Assembly (NCBI GenBank): GCA_013396755.1
Contig: VWZF01006730.1
Span: forward strand, 1,916,358-1,980,357
DNA: 64,000 nt
DNA from: Sclerurus mexicanus
Lineage: Eukaryota; Chordata; Aves; Passeriformes; Furnariidae
Direction of reading: 5' to 3'
Numbering within the stretch: position 1 is the first letter of the stretch; each line of letters begins with the position of its first letter. The position numbers and the translations under genes were made by a program. The notes beneath the pieces are model-generated. The model saw nothing but the letters and a program-made list of their open reading frames with translations. It searched no databases and was not told where the DNA came from. This document shows positions 37,669 to 50,270 of this stretch, piece after piece.

Positions 37669-39854
37669 TGAGATGCTCAATTGAACTCCATATTCAGTAA
37701 CAGCTTCATTTCACAGTGGAGTTTGATGGTAGTAATACCAAACCTCATCCAGATAAGAACTTTAAAAAATATGAGGTGTGAGTTTGCATTCAAAACTTAG
37801 GTCTTAGCCTATTACTCATTAAAAAACACTGGTTATGATCCAAAAACTCACTGGAGTGAATGTGTTGGACCAGCTAATATAGAGCTAGCTGAACTTTTTA
37901 TGTGAACAATTTCAAAATTGTTAAAAAAATACAAATTTTTTGTACTCAAAAATGCAGTGTTTTGGCTTAAATTTCCAAAGAATTTAAAAATTAAAGTTCA
38001 GCTATCAAAAAGAAATGCTAAATTCAAAAAGGGCATTTAAAGCCTGTTTATTAAAAAATCACTCTCAACACAGAGACTCAGTACATCATTTTGAAGCCAA
38101 CTTAGAGTTCTGCAAACTCAAAATTAATGAATTTTTAACTTTATTTCTACATGTCAGAAAATATAAAACAGACATCAAATAGCTCATTTAAGATATTCTA
38201 CCTTTTTGCCATGGAACCAAAATGGCTTTATGCGAGTCATTAATGAAATTTGATTCTTTGTGGTAAACGTAAATATTTAATGTGAAATTATTGCTGTTTG
38301 TAAAATTGAAATCAGCTTTCTAAGCATAGTCTAGGAAAGCTATAAAAACTCCTGGTGGGAAACAGCTTCACCACAGTAAATATAATCTTAGCTGCTGGAG
38401 TGTGGTGTAAAATGCCTAGGTCTTAGCTCCCCATACATCTAAAAAGAGACTTTTAAACTCTGCTCTTCCTTGTGTTTGGCCTTTCCAGTGTATGTTTTAT
38501 CATGTTGTGAACTTAGGCAGAAACCACTGTGAACATCACTGAAAAGACAGAGTAGTAAGAGTCTCACCTCCAAAATGTTCCAGGAAATATCTATAATCTT
38601 GTAAAGCTGGGATGTAACCAGACTCACATTCTTTCTTACTGAAAATTTAACTGGACCTGGGAAACCAGATTTCACCACAGTACTGAGGTGTGATTGTTTA
38701 TAGCATGACTGTGGTAAGCACAGGGTCCAAACCTGAACTTACTGTATAAAGACAAGTGTCCATGACATGAAGTATAATTGTTAAAGACTCATCTCAAGTA
38801 AGGAGTAAAAAGCTTCAGCTGAGGCTTGGAGCTTGTGCAAAGAAAAGAGACTTTCTGCACACCCTGTTGAAGTTCTTTAACAGGATTAAAGCTGAAGACA
38901 TACTGAATTTCTATAAATCACACAACTTTAGTAAGTGTTGTGAATGCTCAATATACTCCCTGATCAACCTCAAGCTGTGCAGGTGGAATAAAGCAAAGAA
39001 CAGAGGGCAAAAATGCAGAACAGAAAAATCAGCATTGTTACTGTGCCTGTTTATTGTTTGGAGCCAGAATTTGAAAAATTTATCTTGTTACTTTAACCTG
39101 TGAATGACTCACTTTTTGACAGAGAATGGAAGCTTTGAGCCATTTTAAACTGCTGATGTCAGCATTATCTTGATAAATCAGGAAGCATGAAAAGAGATAA
39201 AATCAAGCTCTCCAGTGAGTGACATTTGGCAAAGAATGCCACCCACATCCCCTTCTCTGTCATACTCCACAATCGTACACTAACATGGGCAATTACAGTG
39301 TTGGTGTACGGAGTGAAAGAGAAGGATTTTAGGGGACTTTAGGGGAAATGCTTTCATCCCTGGCTTCTATTAATGTCACTTATAGTGAGATTGCAAAGAC
39401 AAAGGGACAGAGCTGGACTCTGTGAACATGGGATTAACAGTGAACTGGATTAATAACTTCCTAGAAAAAGCAACCCTTTTCTCTATGCAAATTATGGTTG
39501 CACAACATTCAGTGCTGTATCACTCAGATGTAGTTTCCTGGCCTGTCAGGGTTATTATATATTTTACATACTTTGTGGAGATGTCCAAATGGCTGAAGTT
39601 ATTAACTTGGGGCAAGCTTACACTGAAGGACAAGGTGACCTTCATCGAGGTGGATGCAGGGCACTAGTTTATCCTCTGGCAAGTCGGGGGACAGCAGGAA
39701 GGATCTGAATCAGAGCGCCTCAGTTGCTGGCAAGAGGCAGACTCCATTTTAGGGTGATGTAGACTATGTGGCATCCAGCTTGGCAATAGTCTGGGCTGCC
39801 AGAAACAAGGCAGTTTCTTTATTTTGACCTTCCTGAACACGGTCTGTCACTACT

Positions 39855-39900
39855 GCATAGGGAGTCCCATGACTCCATAGGGAACTCCATGACTGCATAG
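39855..39900 (+). repeat. 20-bp tandem repeat, 2.3 copies
   Basis: Units GCATAGGGAGTCCCATGACT (39855-39874) and CCATAGGGAACTCCATGACT (39875-39894) are followed by a partial GCATAG. The two full units differ at a few positions. Confidence 0.85.
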
Positions 39901-40973
39901 GCAGCCTCTCTGCTTCATGGCCATGGTAAGCTCTCCAGTTCATGCTAAACACTTATATTACATAGCTGTAGAGGGCAGCCTGAATCCAGCTCCCATTTCT
40001 CTTCATTGCATAAGGAAACCAGGTCTGGCAGTGTTGACTGCCAGGCGTTCTGCCTTTGAATACAAGATACCACATGGACACCTAAATCTTTATCTGAGTA
40101 AAGATTATAATTTACAATTTCTGGAGAGCTATGGGCTAACCGTGGATCCAACAGATAAGTAGACCACTGCTGTTAAGATTGTCTGGTCTCTAGCTTTTTC
40201 TGGTTTGGGTCATTCTATTGAAACTGTCAACAAAAGGACTAATGTCAGAAGTTTCTGTGCTGAGACCTACATCCTCTTTACTTCTTCTTATTTGCAGTAA
40301 CTCTTATTTACTGATTAAAACTGAAAGGACATTGAAGAAAAACTGAAGGAAAGGACTATTCTTCCTAAATGAAGAATCCTGACTATTGCCTCTCCTCTTA
40401 TCTTCCAGGAAAATACTGTATTTACCATAATGTATGATATCTGTTCTTGTTTATAAGAGAGGTTTTGTGATGTGCATATCAACATATCAGGGTCAACAAG
40501 GGCATGAGCTAATTTGATTTTCAAATGGTCTTCCTGCTAGGCTAGAATTTAAAGCAAGTGGGCTTTTTCCTCCAGGTCCAAGAGCACAGTCCTTGTCTTC
40601 TATATGCTTCAGTTTCCCTTAAATCTTATTAGTTCAGCTGTGCAGCAGTTTTGTGAGACAGAAAATCATCCCATACAGACCTGGAAATCTATACCTGTAA
40701 TCTCAGGATTTCAGGCTGGAAGACTTGAAGTGATCTAACCTTGAAAACCAGAGGAACTCCTTTGCTTTAGCCCTCATTCAAAAGCATTCAGTATACTCTA
40801 TGCAAATTACCTGATCTTTTAGAAAGTAAGATGGACAGATTTAGTATCCAAAAAGCTCCTTGAAGAAGTTGCATTATATCAATAAATAACAGAAGCTCAA
40901 GACAATTACCTCCTTCACATTCCTGCTTTGGGGAAAAAAAGCACTTGAAGACCAGAATCAAAGATTTTCATAA

Positions 40974-41053
40974 TTAAAAAACCCAAAAACAAAAACCAGA
41001 AAAAAAAAAAAACAAACAAAAAAACCCAAACAAACCAAAAAAAAGAGAGAAGA
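40974..41053 (+). repeat. Longest A-rich tract, 80 bases
   Basis: TTAAAAAACCCAAAAACAAA, then thirteen A, CAAACAAAAAAACCCAAAC and AAACC, then a final A run. The CCC breaks are typical of avian A-rich simple repeats. No recognisable retroposed body or flanking duplication is seen. Confidence 0.85.
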
Positions 41054-44000
41054 ACTGGACTAATTTACTAGGAAGAGAAACAATATGGCTTTGGCCACTG
41101 ATCAAAAAGCTGCTTTCTGTTGCACTACTTTGCCTCCCCTACTCTTTTCACACCCCATGACTCTGGTGATGGTACTAACGTAAACTTTGGATTATCCTAT
41201 GCCCGCAGTGTCTGTAACTGCTCTGTTAATACTGCAGCTGCTTCTTCCCCTTCAAAAGAGACATCAGGGCTGGGAGACAAAATGCAAACACATCAGTTTC
41301 CTGTACCTTGAAAACTTTTTTAGCAGTGCAGCATGAAACTTTGTGTTAGAAGGTGAGATGGAAATCAGCCTTAGCTGTGAAGATTAAAAGCAATCAGGGA
41401 GTTATCTCTTTCAACAGCTGTTGGATTCCCAAAATCTTACATCAAGAAGGGGCATAAATAACTTGGTACTCAGCTTCCCTATCTCATTGTGCTGATTTAC
41501 TTTCAGGATGTAACAATTATTTTACATTGGGTGAATGTCTGCAGATTGTGGAAGCATTTCACTCACAAATCCCTTACTAAGACATTGCATTCCCCAGAAT
41601 ATTGCATCACCCTGCATATCATCCTGATTGCACGTGCTTCAGCTTGAGAACAAATCTGGAGTCAAAAAAGGGAGCTAAACCTTGTACTTTTCCTATTATA
41701 CTGAGTTTAAACTAGTCATTCCTTTCCATGTGAAAGTCCTGCTGAAAAGAGATTAATGAGTGGGTAAGGAATAGACTACTAGTTATGCTGGTTAGATACA
41801 TAAATTCATGTTCTTTGCTTTTAGGCACCTTTCATTTGTTGATTCAGCTCTTATTCTATTATTCCAAAGTGATCTCAATCACCTTATGAGTTCTTTCTTA
41901 ATAAGGATTTAGGAAATCCTATATCATTTATACTCTGACTGTATGTTAAGATTCTAAACATAACTCCCAGTGCATGTGTAATTTCCAGTCAGCTCCAATG
42001 CATCCCTTTCTTCATGCCCATGCTAACCCTTGTTTTAGCTATGTCAGTGTCTATTCTGATCATTTGGGAGGAGGACCCCTTTGCAATATTATGCTAATTC
42101 TCTAGGCCTTCAGAAAGAACTTCAGTACTCAGCAAACTCCAGCTCAAGAAGCTTAGATGAGATGCCACTGGATTTCTACATGTATCATGATATAATAGCT
42201 TTATGAAGCCTCATCTGGGCAATGCTCCCAGCAAGTCGGTCCTGAACTTTGGATCACACTGAAATTGATGTTCATTCCTTTTCTGGAACAGCTTCATGCT
42301 ACAGAGATCTCATCTCTGTCTAGCTCCACTATATCATATCCCTTTTCCAGGAAATGCATGGGTCCTTCTTTAGCAGGCTTTGCTAAGTGAATGAACACAG
42401 GGAAGCGGTCTTTCCATGAGGGGAAGAGGGCTCAAAGCAAGGGTTTGGCTGTGTTCTTTAATGCTTTAGAAGTGGTGTGCTGCCAAGGATCAAGGTCTAC
42501 CTGTGCTAACAATGGTGTGGAAATTTCCTGAAGAGGATGGTAGGCTCCCATGCTCTCCTCAGTCCCTGTGAGTTGTGCACATGACATAGCAGATGAGCTA
42601 CTCAGAAAGACCTGGTGGAAAATCAGGTAATGGAAAACAAACAGATCATCGTGTGCTTGCTGCTTCAGCAAAGCCAGGTGTCCCTGCAGCTTCAACCTGG
42701 TTTAGGCCTCCTACTCACCCTCTCTGGTATCAGCCTTTCTCTTTTTCCTGATGGAATTCTTCCACCTTTCTCCTATGTTAAGGATCACAGTCCCCGTTTC
42801 TTATCTACATGTACGCTCTGGACAGCTGAGGTTAACATTCATAAAGTGCTCCACAAAACTGTTCCCAGCAACAAACTCAGTACTTCAACCACTCTTCCCC
42901 AAAACAAACCACTATTTTTACAGAAACAGGAACACAATTTATTACACCAGGAGCAGAGCACATGTTATTTAGATCTTTACCACCCATCTTCTAACAGAGA
43001 CTGAGGGATGCATTGCTCTCTAGCCAGCTAGCTTTACACTAGAGTTATAAATTTCTCCATCACCAAACAGTCTACGGTCATGATGTTAAACTTCCTTAGG
43101 CTCCAAGACAAACTAGGTATGGGCAATAGTCCCTAGTTTGCACTAACTCCCAGATTTCTTGGAAACTGGATGGAAGAGTGCCAGCTAGCTTAACAGTCTA
43201 ACCGTTAACAGTCTAACATAGTATAGACTGAAATTCTACTGTCTAGTGATATTTCCTGACACTGTTTGACATCACAGGCACTCCAGAGAGCCCTGTTAGC
43301 TGCTAGCCAATGGAGCAATGATTCTTTAGAGGTGCATGGAGAGGATGTCTGGCTGCAGTGTGTCTCTTTTCCAGCTGTAAAACTGGGAATTCTTCCTTTC
43401 ATGGTGAAATTCTTCCTGTTTTCTTATCCCGCTCTTCTCCAAGAGACTGTTTGTGGGGAGAGGCAGTCTGGATTTAAACAGATAGGTCTGAAAATTGTTC
43501 AGCTGTATATGTCCATCAGAACAGGAGGAATAATTGTCTTGTCCATTCATTCCTGCTGTTGAGAATCCATCTCCATGTTCTCATGAAGTGTTCATGAATG
43601 TATGAATGAAGAAAGAAAGATGGTACTTGCAAGGAAGCCAGCTGCACATTTACCCGGTGAAGGTATGTGTTTCCCTGCTAATGTTCCCATAGAAATGGGC
43701 CATATCAGATTTACACAATGAATATGAAAAGGTGTGTATTTAACATCATGAGCTCACTGCCTTGCCAGAAGTTTGATAAAAAACCCCATGTGTTGCTCCC
43801 CCCCACCACACACTTGTGGGGGATTTCATGCCTGTAAAAGTCTGTTTCTCTTAACCTGTCACATATGACAGTTCATCACACCATCCCACAACCAGGCAGC
43901 AGAAAATTTTGCACAGCTCAAGATGCAAGACACTTGATCCTCCATGACATTGTTCATAATTTCAAGTGAATTTAACACTCATAAGGAACTGGTGGAGATA

Positions 44001-45149
44001 AACAGCATCTTGCATTTATCATCTAAGAATTAACTCAAAATCAGCTTCCAGTATAGGCAGATCTATCAGTTCCCATTAGCCCTGATGCAGAAAGAGCTAC
44101 CTCTGAGCTAAGAGGTTTGGTTACAGCTCTGGACTCCAGCTATAATAATTTGGGGCCAGCTATGATCGTGGAGTTTGTAATGTCAGTCTCCATCCACATG
44201 GAAAGGAACATCTCACAGAAGTTAAAATTCAAGCATTCTCTTGTGCCAGTTTTAAGTATTTCTGAAAAGAACTGTGTGTGAACCAGTTATTAAGGGATAA
44301 AACCTTTCTATATACATACCTACATGTTTTGAGGGGAAGAAAAACCACAGGTTGATTCTGCTTATCTGATTTTCACCTGCCCCCCTTGAATTTCTCACAT
44401 GGTGGTGTTGAAGCAGAAATTTGCTGTCAGTCCTCATTAGAGGGCTGCCATACAGTTGTCTGGAGGAGTACACTTGCTCCTGCTTCTTCTCTGCAACCAA
44501 ATCGCTAATGAACTCACTCCTTATCCAGTTACAGAGCTCCACACAGAAACCTGGGAGGTGTTTATGACTCCAAAGGCTCGTAAATGAGAATGGTAAAATT
44601 ACTCCTGCTGACTGCACAGCAGGGAACTGAGAATACAACTAGCTCTAATGCTACTGTCCAGACACTTCATGTTTCCAAGTTAAAGAGCAAACCACCTAAT
44701 TGCAGCAATACACATGTCCAAGATAAAGCATGATATTCTTTAAAAGGATTTTCCAGTACCTTGTGTACTCAGCAAGAAGAAATTTACATGCACTCATAAT
44801 TTTACTGGTTTTTGTGGGTTTTTTTTAAGCAGATTGCTCCTGTTTTAACAGCTTTTGTTCTGCTTGATGATGCCATCTTTACTGTCTCAATTCTACTTTT
44901 TGTGAGGGATGTGGAGAGATCTTGTGCTTTTTAACTTTCTAACTTTTCTGAAATGGGATGCACTATAAATCAAGCTTGAGACATGAACTTCTGAATGTCA
45001 CTTCTCTCACTGAGGGTTTTGCAGACCCACAGAGATAACTGTAGTTTTGCTTCAAAATTCAGGAGCCCCATTCTCATGTTGAGCAATGTTCCTGATTTAG
45101 ACTGTCTATGTTTTTTTAGAAGAAGACAAATACAGTAGTAGAGCACAAA
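41054..45149. other. Unique non-coding DNA, no gene seen
   Basis: No gene is supported. Frames of 128-129 codons at 42615-43004 (plus) and 44252-44638 (minus) lack domains and are of chance length. A 13-base repeat pair at 43190-43217 is listed separately. A 7-bp hairpin CCCCCAC/GTGGGGG sits near 43802-43822. Confidence 0.55.
43190..43217 (+). repeat. 13-bp direct repeat, 15-bp period
   Basis: TTAACAGTCTAAC occurs at 43190-43202 and 43205-43217 with CG between. It is probably a small slippage duplication. Confidence 0.9.
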
Positions 45150-45225
45150 TGAATACTACTCCCATTGTACAGTTGTAGAGACTGGAGACCATTAATTAAA
45201 ATCATGCAGAACTGATTAATGTTTC
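45150..45225 (-). repeat. MIR-like SINE relic (antisense)
   Basis: GAATACTACTCCCATTGTAC, then AGTTGTAGAGACTGGAGACC and ATTAATTAAAATCATGCAGA, follows antisense MIR (TATTATCCCCATTTTACAGATGAGGAAACTGAGGC, then AGTTAAGTGACTTGCCCAAGGTCACACAG). The copy lies 180 bases left of the minus-strand CR1. Confidence 0.5.
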
Positions 45226-45407
45226 ATACCAGTGCAGCTGCTGCAATGTGAAAAAATTACCATATTTTTCAAACCTTTCTGGAGCTAAACAAGACCAATT
45301 ACATCACGAGGCAGCAAAATGTATTTAAAGCTCTGAAGTGCCTTACACTTATATGTAACACCTCAAGGTTGGCACTAGACAGGATTCAATTGGCTGTCCA
45401 GAAGTCT

Positions 45408-45560
45408 TTGAATCATAGAATACTTTGGGTGGGACAGGGCTGGCCAACCTCATCTTGAATGTTTCCAGTAACTGGGCATCTATCACCTGTTTAGGCAACT
45501 TCTTTCAGTGGTTCACCACCCTCATTGTAAAAAAATTCTTTTTCCAGTCTAAATACACAC
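45408..45560 (-). mobile_element. CR1 LINE 3' end, truncated copy 3 (antisense)
   Basis: Read on plus, it opens with the reverse complement of the CR1 tail (AATCATAGAATACTTTGGGT), then GGCTGGCCAACCTCATCTTG, AATGTTTCCAGTAACTGGGC, ATCACCTGTTTAGGCAACTT, CAGTGGTTCACCACCCTCAT and TGTAAAAAAATTCTTTTTCC. These match antisense CR1 blocks (CATAGAATGGTTTGGGTTGG; GGCATCCACAGC; CAACCTGTTCCAGTGCCTCACCACCCTCATAGTAAAGAATTTCTTCC). About 80-100 bases of the usual middle part are missing, so it has an internal deletion. No coding part is present. Confidence 0.9.
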
Positions 45561-47776
45561 ATGAAACCTCCTGAAAAGATCCATTTGCACAATGTTAACA
45601 ATCAAATGAAGAAATCTGAAGAAAGGATTATTGCAGTTCTTAGTCTTTTAACAGTGTCAGAAATTCTGGGCTCAGTTTTCACAAACACCTTGGGCGAAAT
45701 CTTCAAATCCTACATTCCAATTGATAGAACAGCACCGCAAGAACTTCCCTTACCATGGTTTTTTCTTGTATCAAAGCATCCCGTTCCTCAGCAATGTGCT
45801 TCAAAATTATTGCTTTAGAACATGTATTTTAATGGCTTCAGGACATAGAAAAGATTTTGGTTTTTTCTCACAACACAGAGAATGTTTGGACATGGTAAAT
45901 TAACTTCTGTTTCTAGCCCTCTGTTGCCTCTCTGTTGGGATTAAAATATATGATGCAAGCTTATGGTTCTTGACTGTTGTCTCTGATCATTCAATTATTT
46001 TCCTTCTTCACTTCCAGTTACTTGTAAAGGATGAACCAAACCCAGCTGTTGCTGAACTACTTGCAACTAAAAAAGAAAATCTGTGAGACACTGACACAAT
46101 AGCTCACACACAGGCTTTGGCATGTCCTGAAACCTTCTTACCTGTCTTTTGTATGTCATCCTTTGAGATGATCCTCCAAATCCAGCAAAGAATTACACAA
46201 AAAATAACAGGGCTGGAAAAAATCTCCTGGCCACTGAGTGCTTCCTTTTTCCATTTGAGGCACAGTGCCACATGAACTCTTTACTGCCCTGGTGAGACCT
46301 GCACCTGCTCTATTGCACCATGGTCAGATGTCAGGCACTGTCTTACAGAGCCACCATCTCTCCCTTGCAATAAGCAAATGCCAAGTTTATTCAAAGTTCA
46401 TAGGGATAGAAAGATAATTTGTCAGCAGATTCAGAAATTACAACGGCATCATGTTGCTTTTGCCACTCAAAAGCAAAAATTTGCCAGGCTAATAAAGAAA
46501 CCAAATGCATTTGTTTCTCCTCAAAATAAGAGTATCAAATACTAGGTCAAACTGCAGGAAGAAATAAGTGTATTAACGAGGCCAACAATAACTTGATAGA
46601 GCAGGAAAAATCCAAGGGATGGAGTGGCACTGTTGAAGAGGAGATTATATTTCCCTGTCTGAACATGATGGTGAATTCAATGGGTGTCTGCTCCTTGGAG
46701 AACTGCAGAGGACCTCTGTGCTGGACCTGCAGCAACCTTGGGGCAGCCTTGGCTGGTGAGGACATAAAAGAGCTCTTCCATCTGACTTCTGCCAAGCATC
46801 CCACAACAGGTGTGTAGTCAAAATGCATGTGGGCTCCAACCAGTGCAGTTACATGATGTACAAATTTGTTTCCACATCTACTCAGCCAGATGTGTTAGAA
46901 GTTTTCTGAGGTATCAGATAATTAACAGTATGCAGTGAAAAATACCTGGAAATATTTGCAGACACAGAGTCAAAGTGGGGGTCTTTCAAACAGCTTCCAG
47001 CAGGCCAGGGTCTTCTCCAGGCTGGGGACTCTGGGGGCCCCCCAAAGCGGTGTCAGAGCAGGGCAAGGCAACCTGCACTCACCCCAGTGCCCCAGTCAAG
47101 GAGCAGGCAGCTGCAGCAGATCCAGGATTAAGGTACCTCTTTGGGGATGGAGATGGCCACAGGCTGACATGTACTCCCACAACATTTGGGAAGTTACCAT
47201 AAGAACAAAGAGGTTTGTGGACTCTACCTTCACCTGCCCCCATCCTCCATTCCTTTCTAATTGGCCAGGCCAAGCCCTGACTGCTGTTCCCCAGGCTCAG
47301 AAACACTGTGCTAGGAAACACTACAGGAAATCCTTTGGATGAGAGAAGGTGGGATGGAAAGCATCACTCAGTGGACTCTACTATCAAGTTCTGCTTTTCA
47401 GCCTCTTCATTCAGCTGAATCACTAAGGAGACGCAACTCACAGCTGGATTGAAAAAGCTCCCTGAGAACCCAGAACAGGCAAAGAGGCCTTCACAGAGCT
47501 GCTCTTTATAGAGCTAAGCTGAGGAGAGTGTGGGGTGGATATCTAAAGTGGCGTGATAAGAGATACTCTTTGTTGAAGAGGAAGGATGTTAAATGGCTTA
47601 TTTACAACACCGTTTCCCTTGACTTGCAGATGCTATCAATATTTGTGCATGTGTGATATGTTTCTCTGTTTCCCTCCAATTATGTCCATTTTTTGTGCCT
47701 TAATAAACAGATTTCTTACAATTAGACAGTGATAGCAGGGGGATGATCTGCCTGCACAGGGCATCGCTCTGTGATT

Positions 47777-47830
47777 TGGGGCCAAATCTTGCTCAGTCAC
47801 CTGTGAAGAGCAGCCCTAGATATACTGAAC
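47777..47830 (+). repeat. Possible amniote repeat relic
   Basis: TTTGGGGCCAAATCTTGCTC, then AGTCACCTGTGAAGAGCAG, resembles the opening of a common sauropsid repeat (GGGCCAAATTCTGCTCTCAGTTACACTTGTG). The match is short. Confidence 0.3.
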
Positions 47831-48789
47831 CTGGCTGGTTTTGGTGCTATTAATTACCCAGCAGAAAGTTTACAATTGCCCTGGTATGTTTGCTCTGGCC
47901 AAGTTTGATTCTGGACAGCCCTGTGAACTCTGGCAATTGAGAATTCAAAAGACCATCAAGGACCCTAATTGATTCTGCTGTGGAGCTGCCTCAATCTTTT
48001 TCTCTGCCCTTAGACCAGCAGTAGTAAAACTAAGATTTGTTACAGAGATAATAGACATTTTTGCAGGCAATCTTACTAAATATTTTAAGGAAAGACAAAC
48101 TGACAGAACACGATTGAATGGCCCAATTAACCTCAGCATAATATCATCAATTGGCAATATAAAAGCAAATGCTAGAAATTCCTCATCTAAGAAGATCGTT
48201 CAATCTTCTGCTATGAATATTCACATTTTAGAGATGACCAGAGCTGTGATGTAGGTACCTCTTTTACCATCTCTGCGGTTTAGAAACAAATTCATGGAGC
48301 CTTTTTTCTGGCAAAATAACAGTGGCAGAAAAAATGCAATTTGAAAGTAGCCCTCAGTCTAGGAGAAATTCCACTTTTGGATATAAATAGCAGTAACACC
48401 TGCCTAACCTAAATGCTCATTTTACTTTAAACTAGTTTAATTTAAGCAATAGAAGTTACACTTACTTTTAATGGGCAGCAGCTGTTCATTAAATTTATAA
48501 TGACATTTGGGTACCCTGGTGATAGACATTCAGAAATATCATATACATAGAGACAGAAATTCATTAGTAGCACTACTGAGATGGCTTGGAAGTGAAATTA
48601 ACTTGAAAAGAGACACTTTTTTCATCTCCATGTGCAGTTTGCAAACCTAGACTGTTTTCTAAGGCATGTAAGTGTATTGCAGAATGACAGCCAAAGCCCC
48701 CATAAAAAGCCTGAAGAATTTTCCTTGTGAAGACATACACACACAGGATTTTTCTAATAAATGATCATGGTACTACTACCATGGAAATC

Positions 48790-48839
48790 TACATTGATTT
48801 CACTTTCAATTATACACAGATATACAGAGATACAAATCT
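48790..48839 (+). repeat. Possible amniote repeat relic
   Basis: ACATTGATTTCACTTTCAAT, then TATACACAGATATACAGAGA and TACAAATCT, follows the pattern CATTGATTTCAGTGGAATTACACCAGTGTAACTGAGATCAGAATCT with many changes. The order of blocks is right but identity is low. Confidence 0.28.
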
Positions 48840-50236
48840 AGTATGGAGATGTATATTATTTCCACCAAGGCAGCAGTGAGTGTGTTATAGTTTATGCACA
48901 TTAGGGTATATGCCTATCAGAGAACTGCTCATTTCTAATGGGCCCTTTCTCTATCCTTCTGATGCCAGGTGAAATATTTTCAACAACTCCAGGAGACAAA
49001 AAATTTGACCTACACATTATGGACTAACCCAGAAAATAATTACAAAATTCTAGTAACCAAAGATCTTTAGCCTTGTATCGTTATGAATGCAGTCTCTTGG
49101 TCCATTAATTACACATTAAAATCCATCTCCACCTCCAATCTCTTATCTTGGACCTCTTTGTCATGTCAACTCCATTTTTCCTCTCTAAAATTAGCACTGT
49201 TAGGATTGTCCTGTACCATGCTACCTATACAAATAAGGTACATGTTTCACTGTCTGCAGAACCCAGAAGAGAATCAGGACTAAAAATGTTATTCTTACTT
49301 GCATGTCACCAGTGTTTATAAAGTAACCAAGTTCAAACAAGGTTTCATGTAAGGGCTCTCTGGCATTTCAAGTAGTCAGCAGTGGCAGTGACACCTTCGC
49401 AATCTATTTTACTTCAGAGGCATTCCCTTTGCATTTCATTAAGCAAGTCTGTTGATTAAACATAAGAATGGACTAGAACATGACTGGATTAGAAGAGAAC
49501 ATGTAAAGTGACATATAAAACTAAACAGCAGCTTTGCTAGCTTGGTTAAGCATGGATAGAAGCAACACACTGTCATTCCCTTCAGTAGATATGGCCCTGA
49601 TGTTAGAGCCTACATCTGTATTATCTAATTGTGTGGATAAGTAGGAGTAGATTTATATAGAAAAAGGGTTTGAGAACCCAACATCCACAGCACACCTGCC
49701 ACAGAGTTTTGTTTTGCCTTTTTCTTCAGTAATGCATTAACTGCACTAGTAGGAAGCATTGTCCCCTCTGGTTTCATACAAAAGCAAACCAGTTCATGTC
49801 TTCAAAAACTATTCCACAATAGGAACCGAAGCATGGTAACTGTGAGCAGACATTTGTTTCAAAACACACTTCTGATCCAAAATAGTGCAGTAAAGTAGAT
49901 AAAAAACATATAAAGCCAATTTTTTTATGTATAGAAGAGACAGCTTACACCGGAGATGCTCTGAGAAGGACTGCATTTGAATAGCTCTGAATTAGAAGCA
50001 TTAAACCCTCACACAATTCTCTCTGTGCATTTCTCATTTTTTCTGTTGAATAAGTCCTAGTGTGGTAGGAAACTCATTAGCAAATTCTTTGCTGAAAGTA
50101 ATGCTTATGTAAGTAGAAGACAAGCACATTATCAGAGGAATGCTTTGATTAATTTGCTTTTCATTAACAGTACACCTCTGTGACTGTACAGTAAGCTCTC
50201 TTTTGAAGACAGCTACAAAATTTATATACAGCTGCA

Positions 50237-50270
50237 TTTTTGTTGGTTTTTTTACTATTATTATTTTTTT
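50237..50270 (+). repeat. T-rich low-complexity tract
   Basis: TTTTTGTTGGTTTTTTTACT, then ATTATTATTTTTTT: a short T-rich simple repeat with no further structure. Confidence 0.8.

Larger units (their letters stand above)
34986..40973. other. Unique non-coding DNA with scattered old repeat fragments
   Basis: No gene is supported. Apart from the separately listed palindrome (35614-35633), MIR-like relic (36874), amniote-repeat relic (37604) and 20-bp tandem unit (39855), the stretch is AT-rich unique DNA. A small TACAAATTTTTTGTA inverted repeat lies at 37930-37944. Confidence 0.55.

Noticed and set aside
46230..46330. CTGCCCTGGTGAGACCTGCACCTG, considered as an internal CR1 fragment
   Set aside because: Only about 20 bases recall the CR1 'CCCTGGTGAGGCC' region, and the flanks do not continue the match.
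46935..47342. GC-richer patch with overlapping frames on both strands, considered as an exon or small CpG island
   Set aside because: CpG remains rare, frames on three readings are equally open, and none has a recognisable product.
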